Shown: positions 38,001-44,679 of the stretch, in pieces | Position numbering within the stretch: position 1 is the stretch's first letter | Layout of the letters: each line of letters opens with the position of its first letter | From: Burkholderia pyrrocinia | GTDB lineage: Bacteria; Pseudomonadota; Gammaproteobacteria; Burkholderiales; Burkholderiaceae | Direction: 5' to 3' | Assembly (NCBI RefSeq): GCF_001028665.1 | Contig: NZ_CP011504.1 | Span: 2,046,001 to 2,110,000 of the forward strand | DNA length: 64,000 nt | Made by a program: the position numbers and the translations under genes | The notes under the pieces: generated by a model | Database searches by the model: none | Told to the model about the DNA's origin: nothing | The model's input: the letters and a program-made list of their open reading frames with translations, nothing else

Positions 38001-40664
38001 GTGGTGCGCGGCTTTCGACACGACCTGCTGCGAGCCGTCCGCGTTGTGGCCGGTCAGGATGTCGACGGTGCCGTCCGACGACAGCTGGTTGCTGTCGAGA
38101 TAGTCGTTGATGCTGTCGTAGTTGCCGGCCGATTCGTCGATGTAGTGCGTCTTGCCGTCCTTGTCCGTTACCTTGAACAGCGCGCTCGTCGTCGTGCCGG
38201 TCTCCTTCGCGGCATACACCATCGGCAGCACGCTGATCTGCGTGTCCTTGCCGCCGCCGACCGACAGCAGCTTGTCGCGCACGGTGTTGATCGCCGACAG
38301 CTTGTCCTTGTCGACGAAGCGCGCGACCGAATCGTCGGCGGCCGATACGGATTGCGACGACGCGTCGGCCGGCACGTCCGGCTGTTGCCCGAGCGCGATG
38401 CCGATCAGGTTGCGCTGCTGGTTGTCGCCGAGCGAGCCGAACGCGATCGTGCCGCCGTTCTGCGTGTTCAGGCTTACCGCGTCGAGCATCGCGTTCGACA
38501 TCTCGGTGCGATGCGCTTCGTAGAAGTCGTGCTTCGCCTTCTTGTATTCGTCCGCCGCATCGGACTTCTCGTCGACATAGCGCAGCCGCTCGTCGAGGCC
38601 CGCGTCGAACTGATCGAGCAGCACCTGCTGGCGCGACGTGTCGCTCAGCAGCTTCAGTTGCGGAACGGCGCTCTCCGCCTTCGTGACGGCGGCCCGCGCG
38701 TCGTTCAGTTCGGATTGGTACAGGTTCGGGCGATACGACGGCGCCGGCATCACGTCGCCGTCCGGCAAGGTGCGCAGCCGCACCGGCGCCGGGTTGGCGG
38801 CGGCCCATTCGTCGTACTGCTTCTGCTTGGCTGCGAGTGCGCTCTTTGCTTGATCGACGTCGTCCTGCGCGTTCTTCAGTGCGACATCGGCTGCACGCGA
38901 ATTGACGTCGTCCGACAGCCGGTTGCTGGCCATCCGCAGTGCGCCGGCGACCACCTGCAGGCGCGTGGCATCGAGCTGCGTGGGGCCGCTCGGCGCGGCC
39001 GGCAGCGGCGTCAGCGACCGCGACGGGTCGGTCAGCGGCAGGATCGTCGGCGGCGACGCGGCACTCTTGCCTGCCGGCGCAGGGGGCGCGAAGGCCGTGG
39101 GCAGCAACGGGCTCGTGCTCGGCACGGTGCTGGCGGCTGTCGACGGCGACGATGCTGGGGCCGGCTGCGCGACGGTCGACGTCAACTGCGGCGGCTGCTG
39201 GAAAAACGGCTTCAGCAGCGGCTGCTGCGCCTTCACCTGCGCGCTGATCTTCGACGCCTGATCGTCGTACTGTTGCGCGAGCGTCGTGCCGTACGCGGCG
39301 ACGAAGCCGTCGTGCGCGATGCTCGCCTGCTGCTTCGCCTCGTAGAGCTTCGCGTACGCGGCGCCGAGATCGAGATCGACCTTCGCGTCGACGGGCGGCC
39401 GGTGCGGCTGCTGCGGGTTGTCCTTGTGCCACTTGTCGGATGCCTGCTGGGCGGCCGTGCAGTTGTCCTGTGCGTGGTCGACCTGTTGCTGCGCGGCCAG
39501 CATCTGCAGATAGCCGCCGCTTGTGCTTGCCGCCGTCTGCGCGCGCTTGAGCGCGGCGTTGGCGTCCGGTACCGAATTCGGCGCGACGATCACGGTGCCC
39601 TGCCTGCCGGCGACCACGTCGAATTTTTGTTGCGCCTGCGCGAGCGCGATGCTGTCGTTGGCTGCGGCGACTGCCGCGTTCGTGTAGTTCGCCGATTTTG
39701 CCGCGGCCGTGACGGCCTTTTGCGCGGCGTCCGGCGAATCGGGCGCGTCGGGCAGGTTCACCTGACGATCCTGCCTCTCCAGCTCGGTGTTCAGCCGGCC
39801 GATGCCTGCGTCGAGCGCCTCCTTGTAGCCGGGATCGACGAGATACGACTGAAGCTGCGTGCGCGCGAGATACGCGTTCGACAGATCCGAAAAGTATTTC
39901 GCGGTACCGGCGGCCGCGTGCGCGTCGGCGCTTCGCCAGTCGTCGTAAAGCTTCGATTGCGCCGGGGTCTTGCAGTCACCCGGCTTCGGCACCCACTTCG
40001 GGTCGTTCGCGTGGTCGGGAAACGTGGCCTGCAGCGTCTTGAGCTTCTGGTTGGCCGCATTCTGCGCGTCGCCCGGGTTCGTCACGTTGCCGTCGTCGTC
40101 GATCTGGATGCCCGACGGCATATCCGCGTCGGCCTGTTCGCGATACAGGATCATGTAGCCGGCGTCGGTCGTCACGTTGAGCTCGCGCTGCGCGGTGTCG
40201 GCCGCCGTGCGCGCTTTCGCGTAATCGGCCTGCGCGGCCTTGCGGGCATCGGGCGTCGATTCGGGATCGCGGTTGATCACGTGCAGCACGTTTTGCGCGC
40301 CCTGCAGCGATTTCGACGCGTCGTCGTATTTCGTCTGGGCGTCCTGGATCACCTGCCGCACCGCGCTCGTCATCTTGTTCTCGACGGTGATGTCGGGTGG
40401 CGGCGCAGTATATTGCGCGGCCATGCGCTGCATCAGCGATGTTGCGTCGGTGATCTCCGCGTTGGTCGGCTTCGACGGATCGGTGGACAGCGATGCATTG
40501 ACGGGAATCGGCGGTGCGGCGACCGGGTTCGCGGGGCCGGCTGCCGGGTCGTCCTGCTTCGGCGGCGGAGGGGGCGGTGGCGGGGGCGCGACGACCGGAT
40601 TCAACGTTTCCGACAGGAAGCGCTGCCAGTTGACGCCCAATCCCATTCCGTCGATCAACAACAT
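29064..40664 (-). CDS. giant 3,866-residue multidomain T3SS-locus protein with C-terminal LysM
   Basis: Start at 40664 is chosen for GGAG spacing (the frame is open to 40700). Visible parts: a nine-proline run (about 25-35); long helical Ala/Gln/Asp-rich sequence (60-780); a segment like DUF4781 (about 800-870, LPMVYAAKETG); hydrophobic Gly-rich region (about 900-1030); a duplicated block consisting of a beta-rich module (about 1385-1435 and 1860-1940) plus a metallopeptidase-like domain (about 1584-1790 and 2155-2355), with HEAQH at 2233-2237 but RESRK at 1662-1666; a degenerate kinase-like stretch (about 1965-2105); a basic linker (about 2814-2842); an amidohydrolase-like domain (about 2862-3330, GLSWGTHGDDF, GGDALTR); several membrane helices (about 3412-3735); Ser/Pro repeats; and LysM (3797-3866). 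No signal peptide. Last gene of the minus-strand sctQ-sctR-transglycosylase set, so most likely a T3SS effector or translocator-effector; function unproven. Confidence 0.85.
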   Translation of the reverse strand: MLLIDGMGLGVNWQRFLSETLNPVVAPPPPPPPPPKQDDPAAGPANPVAAPPIPVNASLSTDPSKPTNAEITDATSLMQRMAAQYTAPPPDITVENKMTSAVRQVIQDAQTKYDDASKSLQGAQNVLHVINRDPESTPDARKAAQADYAKARTAADTAQRELNVTTDAGYMILYREQADADMPSGIQIDDDGNVTNPGDAQNAANQKLKTLQATFPDHANDPKWVPKPGDCKTPAQSKLYDDWRSADAHAAAGTAKYFSDLSNAYLARTQLQSYLVDPGYKEALDAGIGRLNTELERQDRQVNLPDAPDSPDAAQKAVTAAAKSANYTNAAVAAANDSIALAQAQQKFDVVAGRQGTVIVAPNSVPDANAALKRAQTAASTSGGYLQMLAAQQQVDHAQDNCTAAQQASDKWHKDNPQQPHRPPVDAKVDLDLGAAYAKLYEAKQQASIAHDGFVAAYGTTLAQQYDDQASKISAQVKAQQPLLKPFFQQPPQLTSTVAQPAPASSPSTAASTVPSTSPLLPTAFAPPAPAGKSAASPPTILPLTDPSRSLTPLPAAPSGPTQLDATRLQVVAGALRMASNRLSDDVNSRAADVALKNAQDDVDQAKSALAAKQKQYDEWAAANPAPVRLRTLPDGDVMPAPSYRPNLYQSELNDARAAVTKAESAVPQLKLLSDTSRQQVLLDQFDAGLDERLRYVDEKSDAADEYKKAKHDFYEAHRTEMSNAMLDAVSLNTQNGGTIAFGSLGDNQQRNLIGIALGQQPDVPADASSQSVSAADDSVARFVDKDKLSAINTVRDKLLSVGGGKDTQISVLPMVYAAKETGTTTSALFKVTDKDGKTHYIDESAGNYDSINDYLDSNQLSSDGTVDILTGHNADGSQQVVSKAAHHDSPFDSALNFFTGTGVNMGMLLGGMALEVIGTALDGTVIGAAIGVPLNLIGAGMTYTAIGSAMTKAGLDLANRFEHDQSISPFDAGARADYINLVPMAAGGAAKLAGTKLFERAVTTKVASVIAKGAGRTAFVTGIAGAGEAFVESGVDLLHGNTKAAGEAFESGVINTALMGAGVAKQRAVTGIRTRTGRPIAAHTTDGNVVKVDDQTIGRILNKDGAASLSAGRTRATLDGEAVKVAPNGVLMVGDKMLTYEDQPIRVLDKTSAKQMPPGKSVVLGQDGTLSVVSASPKAWSHGTRVDSVTDTGERMTFGPDGAIGTTSNIVAKSRLDRLDEVIDQGKDLHHQLRDAAAREARRVQQAAAEGESANAAHDAHSTQRTSESRAQADRQHDDVDADRTTATRSAAARAADIDEPAGAGTRTKPDGTPPRVNVRVVDLTDEAPATRPATSDPAGIAVPRGPSVEPMQAGERTVYLVRNGANRDPGAPAPRPQDLDEPVIVVAGEHDAALAPELANRWQKPVYAAAPDAFGADGQLRADARVLRFDPEPETVATESGPSAAAAEEAPPASSRPAAPDETVIVLAGKRAPNEPAVPRTVATPEPVTAHDGIFSAPNRVLVVVKPDHPAVAEAAAKPAADRGTAAASRGDETTAEAAGGKTVRTHAGDERPPVPPADSEHAAAAETPGIATPDYATPHPGWITRMQMRLGGAPLPEAVQALAMQSGTLATQLRMLQDAGWRVTIGKRGRGSHVDTRKRRVTIDGGLRDAGSITYVLARESRKAVEAMAGVLDHDSGQRGGFTRKALEAEARAQISAFEARYEIKLTSGTDIAAHLAQPDAIAREGANWRGRSHDYAGTVDRLASTLGGVHTSGADGATYRAFYNDAWSRQKGRGGMPRRMPAPRMDETGTAPRGIARFDARVAWSRAHAEIASPYRAGERPDAAELADERTRHFTIDPGRRVVVLHADTRADGTLLVDGQPVSTHEYMLEMAPPFVVQEGYAIVLAAKHDGAAHAARLANLWQRPVFAAPAEAVGAHGALLDTGTFHRLDPAPAAPHDLGPLNADPLGVYAHGDRDARVDVVHEAGELLGAGGEKTVFALGDDAALGIYDRHAHPESGHVRAAVDERLALDDLRSYGLQTVTMSGPFSVLGRVGVLYRPLGVLHTHTMAATGTLPRVVTRAALEHVRKIRTVVEREGLAFDLQGIFTRKGDFLLSDPGPVSRDPIEHLTTLEKLTELERLLTRGLEQGDIAVARPVIADTLPPDAFVQKPSVITRIRMRFGGAPLSKEALALVDRSTLLSGQIAQAQAAGWKVVVGRPGRGSRIDTDKQRIVLDGRLRHTGTLVYALAHEAQHAVEAIAGRLLDHASTDTPVDRALMAEARAQANAFAVRRELIDDMGIDISKDVLLPDAIAREADRVMPGDEAGLRRLADAFGDAEPSVPGYATYRDYYASQIARMQAGGVPREMAAPASPAHRPARGLAARKAAKREQRALDLLATHGKRDLIRIDGDQLDSIDAMKAAFGTDAHVLIALHTDRPADRLDAIHPQPEFIASFQTNAHGKFVDKEAASADIDPNLLQHAFLALKDKGAAGRGNYDYYVSPVTLAELRKFGGAARINAYFDELRAWDVEPSDTGVDAEVVENVNKLDSAPRFLRPKPAARHDPGAGTTVYAVERKTGTVLGYATRDGAGKWTYVEKTSLGDATIESRDLAVAFRRRFRVLPGGRRGVHFVVAKVAHDVVESYGGFAPAKMRRPLDNPKIPWSKPDAYVQRTLGWTRPSLRHENRAAADAGVPHLLPTTADSALDFNAQHASELFTALEMGKIPDGHYVYVYDHEGTVTDVLTGSLTGLVAVENGTVRWYDDVGQFRDPDNPGLPLERATIGRGPYSGNQHFLLSRLAPDVFEPRAAALKAAALQAAQPAAAAAPPTASQSGKGTQAGNGGKAGRKGRKGRHAARGAQRTQPAAVAPARPPAAPPPKPIALNPFQPAYVSGTIVESVTRYGNAKIADFASTLERLTEWGKRDVGRKEGNGLTFTDPPKAILADAVLAKKIFGTLHMWREASSLHPHGAFTRAPAQRNLFMRGAQWIGAARSTDRKLIRRYVTLAMRAKLTDLADRFVPMSRSFSLRDDPEQMKRYIKRYGGALPAVALQVDPYSLAAAMGALQDPGFIQRAKRFGDPSGARYDDDTATLTRTDADGTQHTLELDDLAHLHKWLTAASEYGFLLRIEAAPSRPRVSLEDGHAMAGTNNGYAEMRRIGEALETWAAQNGGKPSPLVLLTFHGSDAVLEPVPGEGHVALLDAILGRKQLDWVHVGLSWGTHGDDFIANADLTRALAAKIADYGKNAPEKFARLHGGDALTRVFEPVGAQDFANQQRFLFSEIERIAKKAHKMSDAEIAELRVALYEGNTSTLLNQARRATNETAQTLWNSKAPHNRLAKRAHEAGKKWLDSHRDGVPERPSLASISAADSRVYWKNVTGQKALQYDASLPIGVARKAIAQPEMPSATMDEASARLNALRVHRLSKDPSDTRKAKIASGAVLGASGLIGLGAAVHWLDTTALGNTASSFLLASRLGRVFQVMHQGAIRSLQSGDPKAAVAAITHLGATLARQFNSTTHDYGEHRLRQLEAAVRHAQAKATQYVEQYRHGTMSFDDAKTNITALADDVLTQMQGFVGGTSLQQLHAGNPRSLLGITGRAGTAVASVAAVASGILKIAEAHGAHAWFDVTAGSTAIVGGVLGTAYAGASLLMVSRRVNADKRSRIVRLLDSTGDFASVALGGFTTASQLGKGQYDLAFATGSMTALLLAGRLNTHFPNATPFVKKIPTAVIMIPVAAFGYKFVMGIAPVIGGVFNWFFGGGSSQSNVAPGASPSASPSASPSAPPSASPSPSASASPSQPQPSQGTPSNPPSPSNAPQPYIVVAGDSLWVIADQHRQSLLDAAHVSRADQQAMTRNEQDARALNEILQLNPSAAGNPGSLAIGTPLNVG

Positions 40665-40700
40665 GCTCGTCTCCGTTGAGCCGCGCGATGCGCGGGACAC

Positions 40701-40890
40701 CCGGCGCGCAGTCCGTCGCGCTACCAGCTTTCAAGTGTAAGGAGACGCATCGCTGCTGGAATGCCGCTGTTTCGTAGCGTGCCGGCGCGACCGGGACGCG
40801 TGCGTGTTGCCTGCTACGAGGTGTGTACGATCGACGCGCGGCGTTCGACCCGCTCACGGCGACCCGCATGCGCGCCTGCGTCATGCGCCG
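40701..40890 (-). promoter_or_regulatory. gap between transglycosylase and giant gene
   Basis: 190 nt without a gene. The only clear element near its end is the Shine-Dalgarno GGAGACGAGC just before the giant-gene ATG at 40664. A separate promoter may exist here, but I see no good match; the giant gene could also be read from the sctQ promoter. Confidence 0.35.
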
Positions 40891-41685
40891 TCACTGATCG
40901 AGACACCGCACGCACAGCCGCTTCGCCTGGTTCGCCGGCAGCCCGTGGCACATCATCATCACCGGGCGCGCATGGCACGAAGGCGCATCGGCGGACGCGG
41001 CGGGTGACGCCGGCCGCCGCGCGCGTTCCGGCGGCGTGGTGGCGGCCGCGTCCATGCGCCGACGGCGCTCGGGCGGCGGTGTGTCGCTCACGACCGGAAT
41101 CGGTTCGACGCCGCCTTCGCGCGCGTTGCGCTGCGCGCTTGCGACGACGCGGCTTACATAGCCGCTCGAGAAGCCCGTCGTGAAGTTGCCGCTGTAGTAG
41201 CACGACAGCGCCGCGCGCAACGCGGCCTGCGCGGCGCGGCCGGTGCCCGACGAACGCGCGAAGCATTCGGTCAGGATCGCGCCGCCGGCCTGCAGGTTGC
41301 GGCATGGCTCGAACATCGTCGCTGCGTCGAGCCCGTATTTCGCGAAATTTCGTTCGTTCACCTGCGCGAGGCCGACGCTGTAGCTGAAGCCGCGCGACGC
41401 CAGTTCGTGCGCGGTCGCGCGCGCCTCGTCGAGCGACGCGGGCTGGCGCGCCAGGTGGCCGCCGACCACGCCGATCGCATACGGATTGAAGCCCGATTCG
41501 GTGCGCACCAGCGCGGCGAGCGTGTCGGGATCGACGTTCGGCGCACACGTGCGCGCGAGTTGCGCGAAGCCCGCGCCGCTGGCCGCGTGCGCGATGCGCG
41601 GTTGCATTCCGGCGAACGAGAGCGCGAGCAGCCCGGCCAGCGCGCACAGCCACGCGGCGGCGGTTCGCAGGCCGTGCGCGTTCAT
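40891..41685 (-). CDS. T3SS-associated lytic transglycosylase (SLT, IpgF/VirB1-like)
   Basis: 264 residues from the ATG at 41685, which overlaps the sctR stop (ATGA). A signal peptide (TAAAWLCALAGLLALSFAGM, then IAHAAS) precedes a soluble transglycosylase domain: ARTCAPNVDPDTLAALVRTESGFNPYAIGVV contains the catalytic glutamate in the RTESG motif (about residue 63), and YSVGLAQVNERNFAKYGL and GGAILTECF follow as usual. Such enzymes cut peptidoglycan so the needle complex can cross it. The C-terminal 70 residues are basic, Pro/Ala-rich with several cysteines, and unusual. An apparent long continuous frame into sctQ is chance. Confidence 0.88.
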   Translation of the reverse strand: MNAHGLRTAAAWLCALAGLLALSFAGMQPRIAHAASGAGFAQLARTCAPNVDPDTLAALVRTESGFNPYAIGVVGGHLARQPASLDEARATAHELASRGFSYSVGLAQVNERNFAKYGLDAATMFEPCRNLQAGGAILTECFARSSGTGRAAQAALRAALSCYYSGNFTTGFSSGYVSRVVASAQRNAREGGVEPIPVVSDTPPPERRRRMDAAATTPPERARRPASPAASADAPSCHARPVMMMCHGLPANQAKRLCVRCLDQ

Positions 41686-42356
41686 CCCGCGCCTGCCACG
41701 CGGTACGACAGCACGAGCCCCTGCACGAGCAGCGACCAGCCGTCGAGCGCGACGAACAGCAGCAGCTTGAACGGCACCGAGACCGTCGTCGGCGAGATCA
41801 TCTGCATCCCGAGCGCGAGCAGGATGTTCGCGACCAGCAGGTCGACGACGATGAACACGATATAGATCACGAAACCGATCTGGAACGCCTTCGTCAGCTC
41901 GGCGAGCGTGAAGCTCGGCACCAGCACGAGCAGGTCGTCGTCCTTGATGCCGTCCGCGCGGTTCTTCGGCCAGACCGACGTCGCGGTGCGCACGAAGAAC
42001 TCGCGGTCGCGCTGGCGCGTGTGCGACACGAGGAAATCCTTGATCGGCGGCAGCGCGGCATCGGCGAGCGCACCGACGTCGGCGGTCGACAGCTGCCCCG
42101 ACGCATCGAAGTGGCGTGCCTGCAGCGCGTCGCGGATCGACATCCCGACGGGCGCCATGATGAACAGCGACAGGATCAGCGCGATGCCGTTCAGCACGAG
42201 GTTCGGCGGCACCTGCTGGATCCCGAGCGCGGAGCGCAAGAGGCCGAGCACGACCACGAGCTTCGTGTAGCTCGTCACCATCAGCGCCGCGAACGGCGCG
42301 ATGCCGAGCGCGGCGATCACCGCGATCAGCGCGACCGGATTCGGCAGGTTGCCCAT
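41682..42356 (-). CDS. sctR: T3SS export apparatus protein SctR (HrcR/YscR/FliP)
   Basis: 224 residues with four membrane helices. Signatures: SYTKLVVVLGLLRSALGIQQVPPNLVLNGIALILSLFIMAPVG at the N-terminus and LVPSFTLAELTKAFQIGFVIYIVFIVVDLLVANILLALGMQMISP near the C-terminus, both diagnostic for the FliP/SctR family. It is the core of the export gate. It sits between sctQ (3-nt gap) and the transglycosylase (4-nt overlap) and is separated by 25 kb from its partners sctS and sctT, an uncommon arrangement. Confidence 0.95.
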   Translation of the reverse strand: MGNLPNPVALIAVIAALGIAPFAALMVTSYTKLVVVLGLLRSALGIQQVPPNLVLNGIALILSLFIMAPVGMSIRDALQARHFDASGQLSTADVGALADAALPPIKDFLVSHTRQRDREFFVRTATSVWPKNRADGIKDDDLLVLVPSFTLAELTKAFQIGFVIYIVFIVVDLLVANILLALGMQMISPTTVSVPFKLLLFVALDGWSLLVQGLVLSYRVAGAG

Positions 42357-42359
42357 CGT

Positions 42360-43514
42360 TCAGCGCTCGCGCGGCGCGGGTTGCGTCAGCGTGACGACAC
42401 GCACGCCGAGTTTCTGGCCGACCGCGATCAGGTGGCCGGTGCCGATCAGCATCCCGTTCGCGACCAGATGGATCACGCTCTGGTTGATCCCTTGCTGCAG
42501 CTCGATCACGGCGCCCGGCTGCAGCGCGCTCAACTCGCCGAGCGGCATCGACGTGGGCGGCAGCTCGAAGCGCAGGTCGACTGCGAGGCCGTCGAGCGTG
42601 CGCGGCGCATCGCCGGGCGGTGCGTCGTGCGCCGTCGCGGGCGCGGTATCGGTGCGGGTTGGTTCCAAAGGCATCTCCCTGATTCGTTCGACGGTCAGCC
42701 GGTTGCCCGACGGCCGTCCGGTGATCTCCCACGCCGGTGCGGCCGGCAGCCGCGCGACGCACAGCAGGTTCTGCTCGTGCGCCTGCCAGCGCTCGATCGC
42801 GATGATGTCGCCGCCGACGACATCGGCCAGCTCGGCTGTCGTCAGCTCGGTGCGGCCGATCTCGAACACGAGCGGCACGGGCAGGTTCGCGTAGGCCGCG
42901 CGCGTGCCGGCGAGTGCGGTCGGCGCGGCTGAGAAGAACACGGCCAGCGCATCGGGCGCGTCGAACAGCAGCGCGCCATGGCAGCGCCATGCGCCGTCGG
43001 CGCGCCGCAGCTCGAAGCGCAGCGCGGCCGGCAACGCACGCCAGGCGGGCGCGCTCGCGGGCGGCGGCAGCAGTTCCACGCGCTGCCGCGTCGCGGCCTG
43101 CAGCACGGCCGTGAGCGGCGCGCACAGATCGGCGAGCAGCGCCGCGCGGATCACGGCCGGCACGGCCGGGTCGGCCGCATCGCCGAGCCATTCCGTTTCC
43201 GCGACCGGATCGATCCACAGCGTGCCGGTGGCCGGGCCGACGACGAAGCGGTATGCGTGCGCATCGGCGGCCGGCTCGGCGTCGACGCGCCAGCGCACCT
43301 CGTACGCATGCTCGCCGAGCGTGACCGGAACGGCGCCGGTCGCGCCGTACGCGTGCGACAGCCCGCGCGCGGCGGCGGCGGACAGGCGCGGCAGGTAGGG
43401 CGACGCGTCGAGCGCGACCGCGGCCGGCGCAGCGGCGGGCGGTGCGGAAGCGGCGGGCATGGCCCGGTACGCGGCGTCGCCGGCGTCGGCATTCGTCAGG
43501 AACTGCGCAGGCAC
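42360..43514 (-). CDS. sctQ: T3SS cytoplasmic ring/sorting-platform protein SctQ (HrcQ/YscQ)
   Basis: 384 residues if translation begins at the GTG at 43514; an in-frame ATG at 43462 is an alternative and neither has a clear RBS. The C-terminal 75 residues form a SpoA domain (LPPTSMPLGELSALQPGAVIELQQGINQSVIHLVANGMLIGTGHLIAVGQKLGVRVVTL), and a more degenerate SpoA-like segment lies before it. SctQ forms the cytoplasmic pods that load export substrates. First gene of the minus-strand T3SS set. Confidence 0.88.
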   Translation of the reverse strand: MPAQFLTNADAGDAAYRAMPAASAPPAAAPAAVALDASPYLPRLSAAAARGLSHAYGATGAVPVTLGEHAYEVRWRVDAEPAADAHAYRFVVGPATGTLWIDPVAETEWLGDAADPAVPAVIRAALLADLCAPLTAVLQAATRQRVELLPPPASAPAWRALPAALRFELRRADGAWRCHGALLFDAPDALAVFFSAAPTALAGTRAAYANLPVPLVFEIGRTELTTAELADVVGGDIIAIERWQAHEQNLLCVARLPAAPAWEITGRPSGNRLTVERIREMPLEPTRTDTAPATAHDAPPGDAPRTLDGLAVDLRFELPPTSMPLGELSALQPGAVIELQQGINQSVIHLVANGMLIGTGHLIAVGQKLGVRVVTLTQPAPRER

Positions 43515-43907
43515 GGCGGGATCGGGGCGGATTCGGCGTTGGTTCGACGGGTTGTGATGGGGCCGGTGGCGCGGACGGGCACGCGGCTGCTGCGTCGATT
43601 GTAGGGACGGCCATGGCCGCGTGCCGCGCCGGAATCCGTAGTCGCGTGCATCGCGCGGCGGCGGGGAGCGCGGGGCGCTACGAAGCGTGCCGCAGCGCGC
43701 TGGAATGCGACGAAGCGTGGCGGGCGACGGCGGGCGGCCAAAAGCAACCGCCGCCCGGAGGCGGCGGTCGGGTCGCGACTGGCTGGCGGGCCGGGCGGCG
43801 TGCAGGCCGCATCCGGCCGGCAGGACGCGAAGCGCTGCGAACCTGCACAGCGCGGTGGGGGGGAGTGTTGCTGGCGCGCCGCGAGCGGGCGGCGCGCGGG
43901 TGAATCG
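43515..43907. other. intergenic region upstream of sctQ
   Basis: About 390 nt of very GC-rich sequence. Apart from the terminator at its right side I see no gene: the ORFs crossing it lack RBS and have low-complexity Arg/Ala composition. The promoter for the sctQ-sctR-transglycosylase-giant set should lie here. Confidence 0.45.
43740..43769 (-). terminator. terminator of the OmpR-type regulator gene
   Basis: A nine-bp stem, ACCGCCGCC with GGCGGCGGT around a four-nt loop, is followed on the minus strand by TGCTTTT. It lies about 140 nt beyond the stop of the gene at 43908-44306 and before sctQ. Confidence 0.65.
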
Positions 43908-44306
43908 TTATGCGTAGTCGGCGGCCATTACGGCCTGCGGCGGAGCGCGCAGGATCGGCGCCGCGTCGTGACGCTCGACGTGCGTCATTGCCGCACCGAA
44001 CAGCACGAGACGATAGCCGACCGCATAGATCGGGATGATCCGCAGGTTCTTGTCGTATTCGAGCTGCAGCTTCGAACGGATCCGCGAGATATGGGTATCG
44101 AGCGTGCGCGACGACACGCCGAGTTCACGGCCCCATACGGCTTCCTGGATTGCCTGCCGCGGCACGATCTTGTTCATGTTGTCGAGCAGGAATTCGACGA
44201 CGTCGAATTCGCGCGGCGTAACGTCAACGACTTTGTTGTCGATTTCGATCGTGCGGCGCACGAAGTTGATTTTTATGTTGTCGATGTACAGGTATTTGCA
44301 ATCCAT
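43908..44306 (-). CDS. stand-alone OmpR/PhoB-type DNA-binding protein (no receiver domain)
   Basis: 132 residues forming only the winged-helix output domain: EIDNKVVDVTPREFDVVEFLLDNMNKIVPRQAIQEAVWG, then SSRTLDTHISRIRSKLQLEYDKNLRIIPIYAVGYRLVLF, with the usual L-T-x-x-E-F and V-Y-G-Y-R positions. The receiver domain is absent and nothing upstream encodes one. Codon use is less GC-rich than the neighbours. It borders the T3SS locus and may regulate it, as HrpG-type OmpR proteins do in related plant pathogens; here that is inference. A cluster of GTTACG motifs lies upstream. Confidence 0.8.
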   Translation of the reverse strand: MDCKYLYIDNIKINFVRRTIEIDNKVVDVTPREFDVVEFLLDNMNKIVPRQAIQEAVWGRELGVSSRTLDTHISRIRSKLQLEYDKNLRIIPIYAVGYRLVLFGAAMTHVERHDAAPILRAPPQAVMAADYA

Positions 44307-44627
44307 GGTGGCCCTCGCATGTCCATAAAGGAGTGTTTGCGGGTCCTATGCTGCAACTTCCGGGCCAGGGGGAGGATCGTCAGGCGTCGGCCGGGGGTGG
44401 GTGGCGTGACAGCCTTGAATTTAAAAGAATTTTTAACGCGGGGCGCGGGGGCGGTGTGGAAGGGGGCTGAGCAATAGTGAAGGATTGTTACGTAGCATCG
44501 AGGGGGCGACGTTACGGGCGTTACGTCTGACGTAACGTGTGGGGGAGGCGGGATCCGGGACGGGCGGAACATGGTTTCAGCCGGACAGCGAACCCGACAT
44601 CGAACCCTGCATCGGACACGCTTCGAC
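44307..44627. promoter_or_regulatory. upstream region of the OmpR-type gene with GTTACG motifs
   Basis: GTTACG occurs at 44487, 44511 and 44520, and inverted as CGTAAC at 44531; the last two form a perfect GTTACGTC-T-GACGTAAC palindrome. Direct copies 9 nt apart recall OmpR-type half-sites. An AT-rich stretch with TTTAAAAGAATTTTTAA near 44420 could hold a promoter. No gene seen. Confidence 0.5.
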
Positions 44628-44671
44628 AAAAAACGCCGGCCGGGAGACGTTTCCACCCCGCGGCCGGCGTT
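44628..44671 (-). terminator. terminator after the molybdopterin oxidoreductase operon
   Basis: An 11-bp perfect stem (AACGCCGGCCG with CGGCCGGCGTT) is followed on the minus strand by a run of six T. It lies just beyond the stop at 44680, so it ends the iorAB-like transcript. Confidence 0.88.
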
Positions 44672-44679
44672 GCGGCCCA

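Noticed and set aside
37413..40679. 1,088-codon plus-strand frame opposite the giant gene
   Set aside because: Antisense shadow; Arg/Val/Gly-rich with no domain, whereas the minus-strand reading has recognisable domains and an RBS.
40891..43614. A 907-codon continuous minus-strand frame spanning sctQ, sctR and the transglycosylase
   Set aside because: Only its last 264 codons (the transglycosylase) are a real protein. Upstream it is an out-of-frame reading of sctR and sctQ, rich in Arg/Ala, as expected in high-GC DNA.
43515..43614. Extra N-terminal coding sequence or a small gene upstream of sctQ starting at the ATG at 43614
   Set aside because: It is in a different frame from sctQ, lacks an RBS and has Pro/Ala/Arg composition; I treat it as noncoding.
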